Assembly (NCBI GenBank): GCA_963615565.1
Contig: CAVEGR010000053.1
Location: 1-6,833, forward strand
DNA: 6,833 nt
Source: UBA9732 sp963615565
GTDB taxonomy: Bacteria; Spirochaetota; Spirochaetia; Sphaerochaetales; Sphaerochaetaceae
Direction of reading: 5' to 3'
Positions 5,676-6,833 of the stretch are shown in pieces (within the stretch, counting starts at the first letter, position 1; every line of letters starts with the position of its first letter). The translations under genes and the position numbers were made by a program. The notes beneath the pieces were generated by a model, which worked only from the letters and a program-made list of their open reading frames with translations, ran no database searches and was not told the origin of the DNA.

Positions 5676-6662
5676 ATGACAAATACAGTTAAAGTAAATA
5701 AAACAAAAGCCTCATTTAAAAAGTTTACTGAAAGCCGTCTTTTTGTAAGACTACTTCCAATATTCTTTTTGGTAGTTCTTGTTGTTTTCTTTGCTATAGC
5801 AACAGGTGGAAGATTTATTTCTCTTCCAAGTTTGAAGCTTATAACTCAGCAAGCACTTATAGTAGCTACAGTTTCAACTGGTGCTTGTTTTATTTTTGCA
5901 ACAGGTAATGTTAACCTTGCCATGGGAGCAACAACAGTTCTTACCGCAATTATTGCTGGTCTTGCTTACAATGCAACAGGTAGCATGTTAGTAATGTTTA
6001 TTGTTGCTATCTTGCTTGGTTCTGCCATAATGGTAGTTTCTGCACTTTTAAGTACAGTACTTAAAGTAAGAGTTATGTTTGTTACTATTGTTATGATGTC
6101 ACTGCTGGCGGCATTGTCTGAGTCAATTCTTGGTGGTTCTACAGTATCTCTTCCATATGAGATGATTCAGTTTTTGACAGATATTAATTTCTCATACATT
6201 GCATTTGGTGTTTTCTTTGTTGCATGTATAATTATCTTCCATTTCACCGATATTGGAAGATCTTTGAGATTTATCGGTACAAATAATACATGTGCAGAAC
6301 AGACTGGAATAAGCAAAAGTAAATATATGCTCATTGCATTCCTTATTGCAGGAATTGGTTGTGGAATTGGTGCTCTGTTGGTTATTGTCAGATCTGCAAG
6401 TATTGGAAGTAAAACACTTTCTTCTTTGAATATGGACTGTATGCTAGCCCTTGTTCTTGGTGGAATGTCCATATTTGGCGGTAGCCGTTCATTCGCTTTT
6501 GCTGGAGTTGTTGGTGCTGTCACTGTTTATGTCCTGAACCAAGGACTACTTATGATAGGTGTTCCATCAAGTTTTATTCAGGGAATAAGAGGAATTATCT
6601 TCCTTATTCTCGTATGTACAGCTCAAACAAGACCAAAGGGACTTCCTGCACCAGAAGGTTGA
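5676..6662 (+). CDS. CUT2-type sugar ABC transporter permease (BPD_transp_2 family)
   Basis: An inner-membrane channel subunit that pairs with the upstream ATPase. Its 328 residues match the RbsC/XylH length. A basic N-terminus (about 1-22) precedes hydrophobic segments near 24-43, 57-76, 85-100, 105-126, 131-150, 172-190, 216-238, 253-268, 271-295 and 303-316, so 8-10 helices. The ATPase-coupling loop is recognisable as DIGRSLRFIGTNNTCAEQTG (192-211), equivalent to the family's f-G-R-x-l-x-a-i-G-x-N-x-x-A-a-x-x-x-G. ALVLGGMSIFGGSRS (258-272) matches the conserved VLGGxSLxGGxGS, and FIQGIRGIIFL (300-310) the C-terminal segment. The usual T-G-G-I-D-L-S-V-G segment after the second helix is T-G-N-V-N-L-A-M-G-A (76-85), an unusual change in a region close to the translocation path. 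Only one permease is visible, so it may act as a homodimer or with a second permease outside the window. Substrate unknown. Confidence 0.9.
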   Translation: MTNTVKVNKTKASFKKFTESRLFVRLLPIFFLVVLVVFFAIATGGRFISLPSLKLITQQALIVATVSTGACFIFATGNVNLAMGATTVLTAIIAGLAYNATGSMLVMFIVAILLGSAIMVVSALLSTVLKVRVMFVTIVMMSLLAALSESILGGSTVSLPYEMIQFLTDINFSYIAFGVFFVACIIIFHFTDIGRSLRFIGTNNTCAEQTGISKSKYMLIAFLIAGIGCGIGALLVIVRSASIGSKTLSSLNMDCMLALVLGGMSIFGGSRSFAFAGVVGAVTVYVLNQGLLMIGVPSSFIQGIRGIIFLILVCTAQTRPKGLPAPEG

Positions 6663-6671
6663 TAATTTGTG

Positions 6672-6710
6672 GGTTTTTGCAACTTGTAGAGGTTTTTGCA
6701 ATTTGCAAAA
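6672..6710. repeat. Tandem GGTTTTTGCAA repeats ending in a perfect TTTTGCAA palindrome
   Basis: GGTTTTTGCAACTTG (6672-6686) and GGTTTTTGCAATTTG (6691-6705) differ at one base and are offset by 19. The second runs into a perfect inverted repeat TTTTGCAA-T-TTGCAAAA (6694-6710). A one-base centre cannot form a stable RNA hairpin and no T-tract follows, so a protein-binding site is more likely than a terminator. It lies just after the permease stop and before a possible downstream gene. Confidence 0.6.
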
Positions 6711-6773
6711 GTCTAATGTAACAAAGTATTTCATTTATGAACAGAATTTAAATCATTAAAGAGGTTTTGTAAA

Positions 6774-6812
6774 ATGAACTTTGTGAAGATTGGATTTGGA
6801 TTTACGAGATAA
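6774..6812 (+). CDS. Possible 12-codon mini-ORF with good ribosome binding site
   Basis: ATG at 6774 follows AAAGAGG (6758-6764) at a 9-base spacing and encodes M-N-F-V-K-I-G-F-G-F-T-R before TAA. It resembles nothing I know. It could be a leader peptide, a remnant of a degraded gene, or chance. A second frame beginning with TTG at 6790 stays open to the window edge. Confidence 0.2.
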   Translation: MNFVKIGFGFTR

Positions 6813-6833
6813 AAAGCATTTTCTGAAAACTGA

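Larger units (their letters stand above)
6663..6833. other. AT-rich intergenic tail without a convincing gene
   Basis: Apart from the repeats at 6672-6710, it contains TTAAAGAGGTTTT (6756-6768), a third relative of the AGAGGTTTT motif, and a mini-ORF at 6774. A weak promoter-like pair, TTGCAA (6703-6708) and TATTTC (6727-6732) with an 18-base spacer, could serve a gene beyond the window. On the minus strand a frame is open from the window end to a stop at 6756-6758, but 25 codons is too short to interpret. Confidence 0.5.

Noticed and set aside
6694..6710. Palindrome after the permease as an intrinsic terminator
   Set aside because: A one-base centre cannot form a hairpin loop without losing pairs, the arms are mostly A/T, and no T-tract follows.
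3164..6833. Functional link of the transporter to purine salvage (nucleoside importer)
   Set aside because: The two blocks are separately transcribed with a regulator converging on purB. Adjacency alone is weak, and the ATPase/permease family mostly carries sugars, so I leave the substrate open.
3164..6833. CRISPR array, attachment site or insertion sequence in the intergenic gaps
   Set aside because: The repeats are only two or three short copies without regular spacers, there is no terminal inverted repeat pair or transposase, and no tRNA gene is present.

Overview
The window holds two unrelated-looking transcription blocks from a moderately AT-rich bacterium. Reading left to right on the + strand, the first block (1-3163) is a compact purine-salvage operon. 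It contains the 3' part of a hypoxanthine phosphoribosyltransferase gene (hpt, cut by the window edge), purA (adenylosuccinate synthetase) and purB (adenylosuccinate lyase), with gaps of only 9 and 1 bases. Together they form a complete route: hypoxanthine + PRPP to IMP, IMP + aspartate + GTP to adenylosuccinate, then AMP + fumarate.

The second block (3250-6662) is a transporter locus. A minus-strand AraC-family regulator (3250-4029) is transcribed divergently from a plus-strand pair: a 501-residue double-NBD ATPase of the RbsA/XylG (CUT2) type and a 328-residue BPD_transp_2-type permease. The 129-base divergent gap carries two direct repeats of A-tract + TGCAAT spaced 22 bp apart. They abut a plausible sigma-70-type promoter, which is the geometry expected of an AraC-family activator. 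No substrate-binding protein lies in the window; if there is one nearby, it should be downstream. The substrate is unknown.

The last 171 bases (6663-6833) have no convincing gene. They hold a tandem repeat and a perfect 8+1+8 palindrome built on TTGCAA, which recurs in all three gaps around the regulator/transporter block. They also hold a 12-codon mini-ORF with a good Shine-Dalgarno sequence.

The most notable protein-level feature is the ATPase. Walker A of NBD2, the Walker B glutamate of NBD2 (replaced by Cys) and the ABC signature of NBD1 are all degenerate, and all three belong to the same composite ATP site. The other site is intact. The permease also lacks the usual G-G-I-D-L-S-V-G motif of sugar permeases (here G-N-V-N-L-A-M-G).

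Taxonomy cannot be fixed from this window. Base composition, frequent AGA/ATA codons, gene order and the PurA variant would suit an anaerobic, host- or sediment-associated spirochaete (Treponema/Sphaerochaeta-like) or a Bacillota member. This is a low-confidence guess. I see no CRISPR array, rRNA, tRNA, transposase or phage gene.
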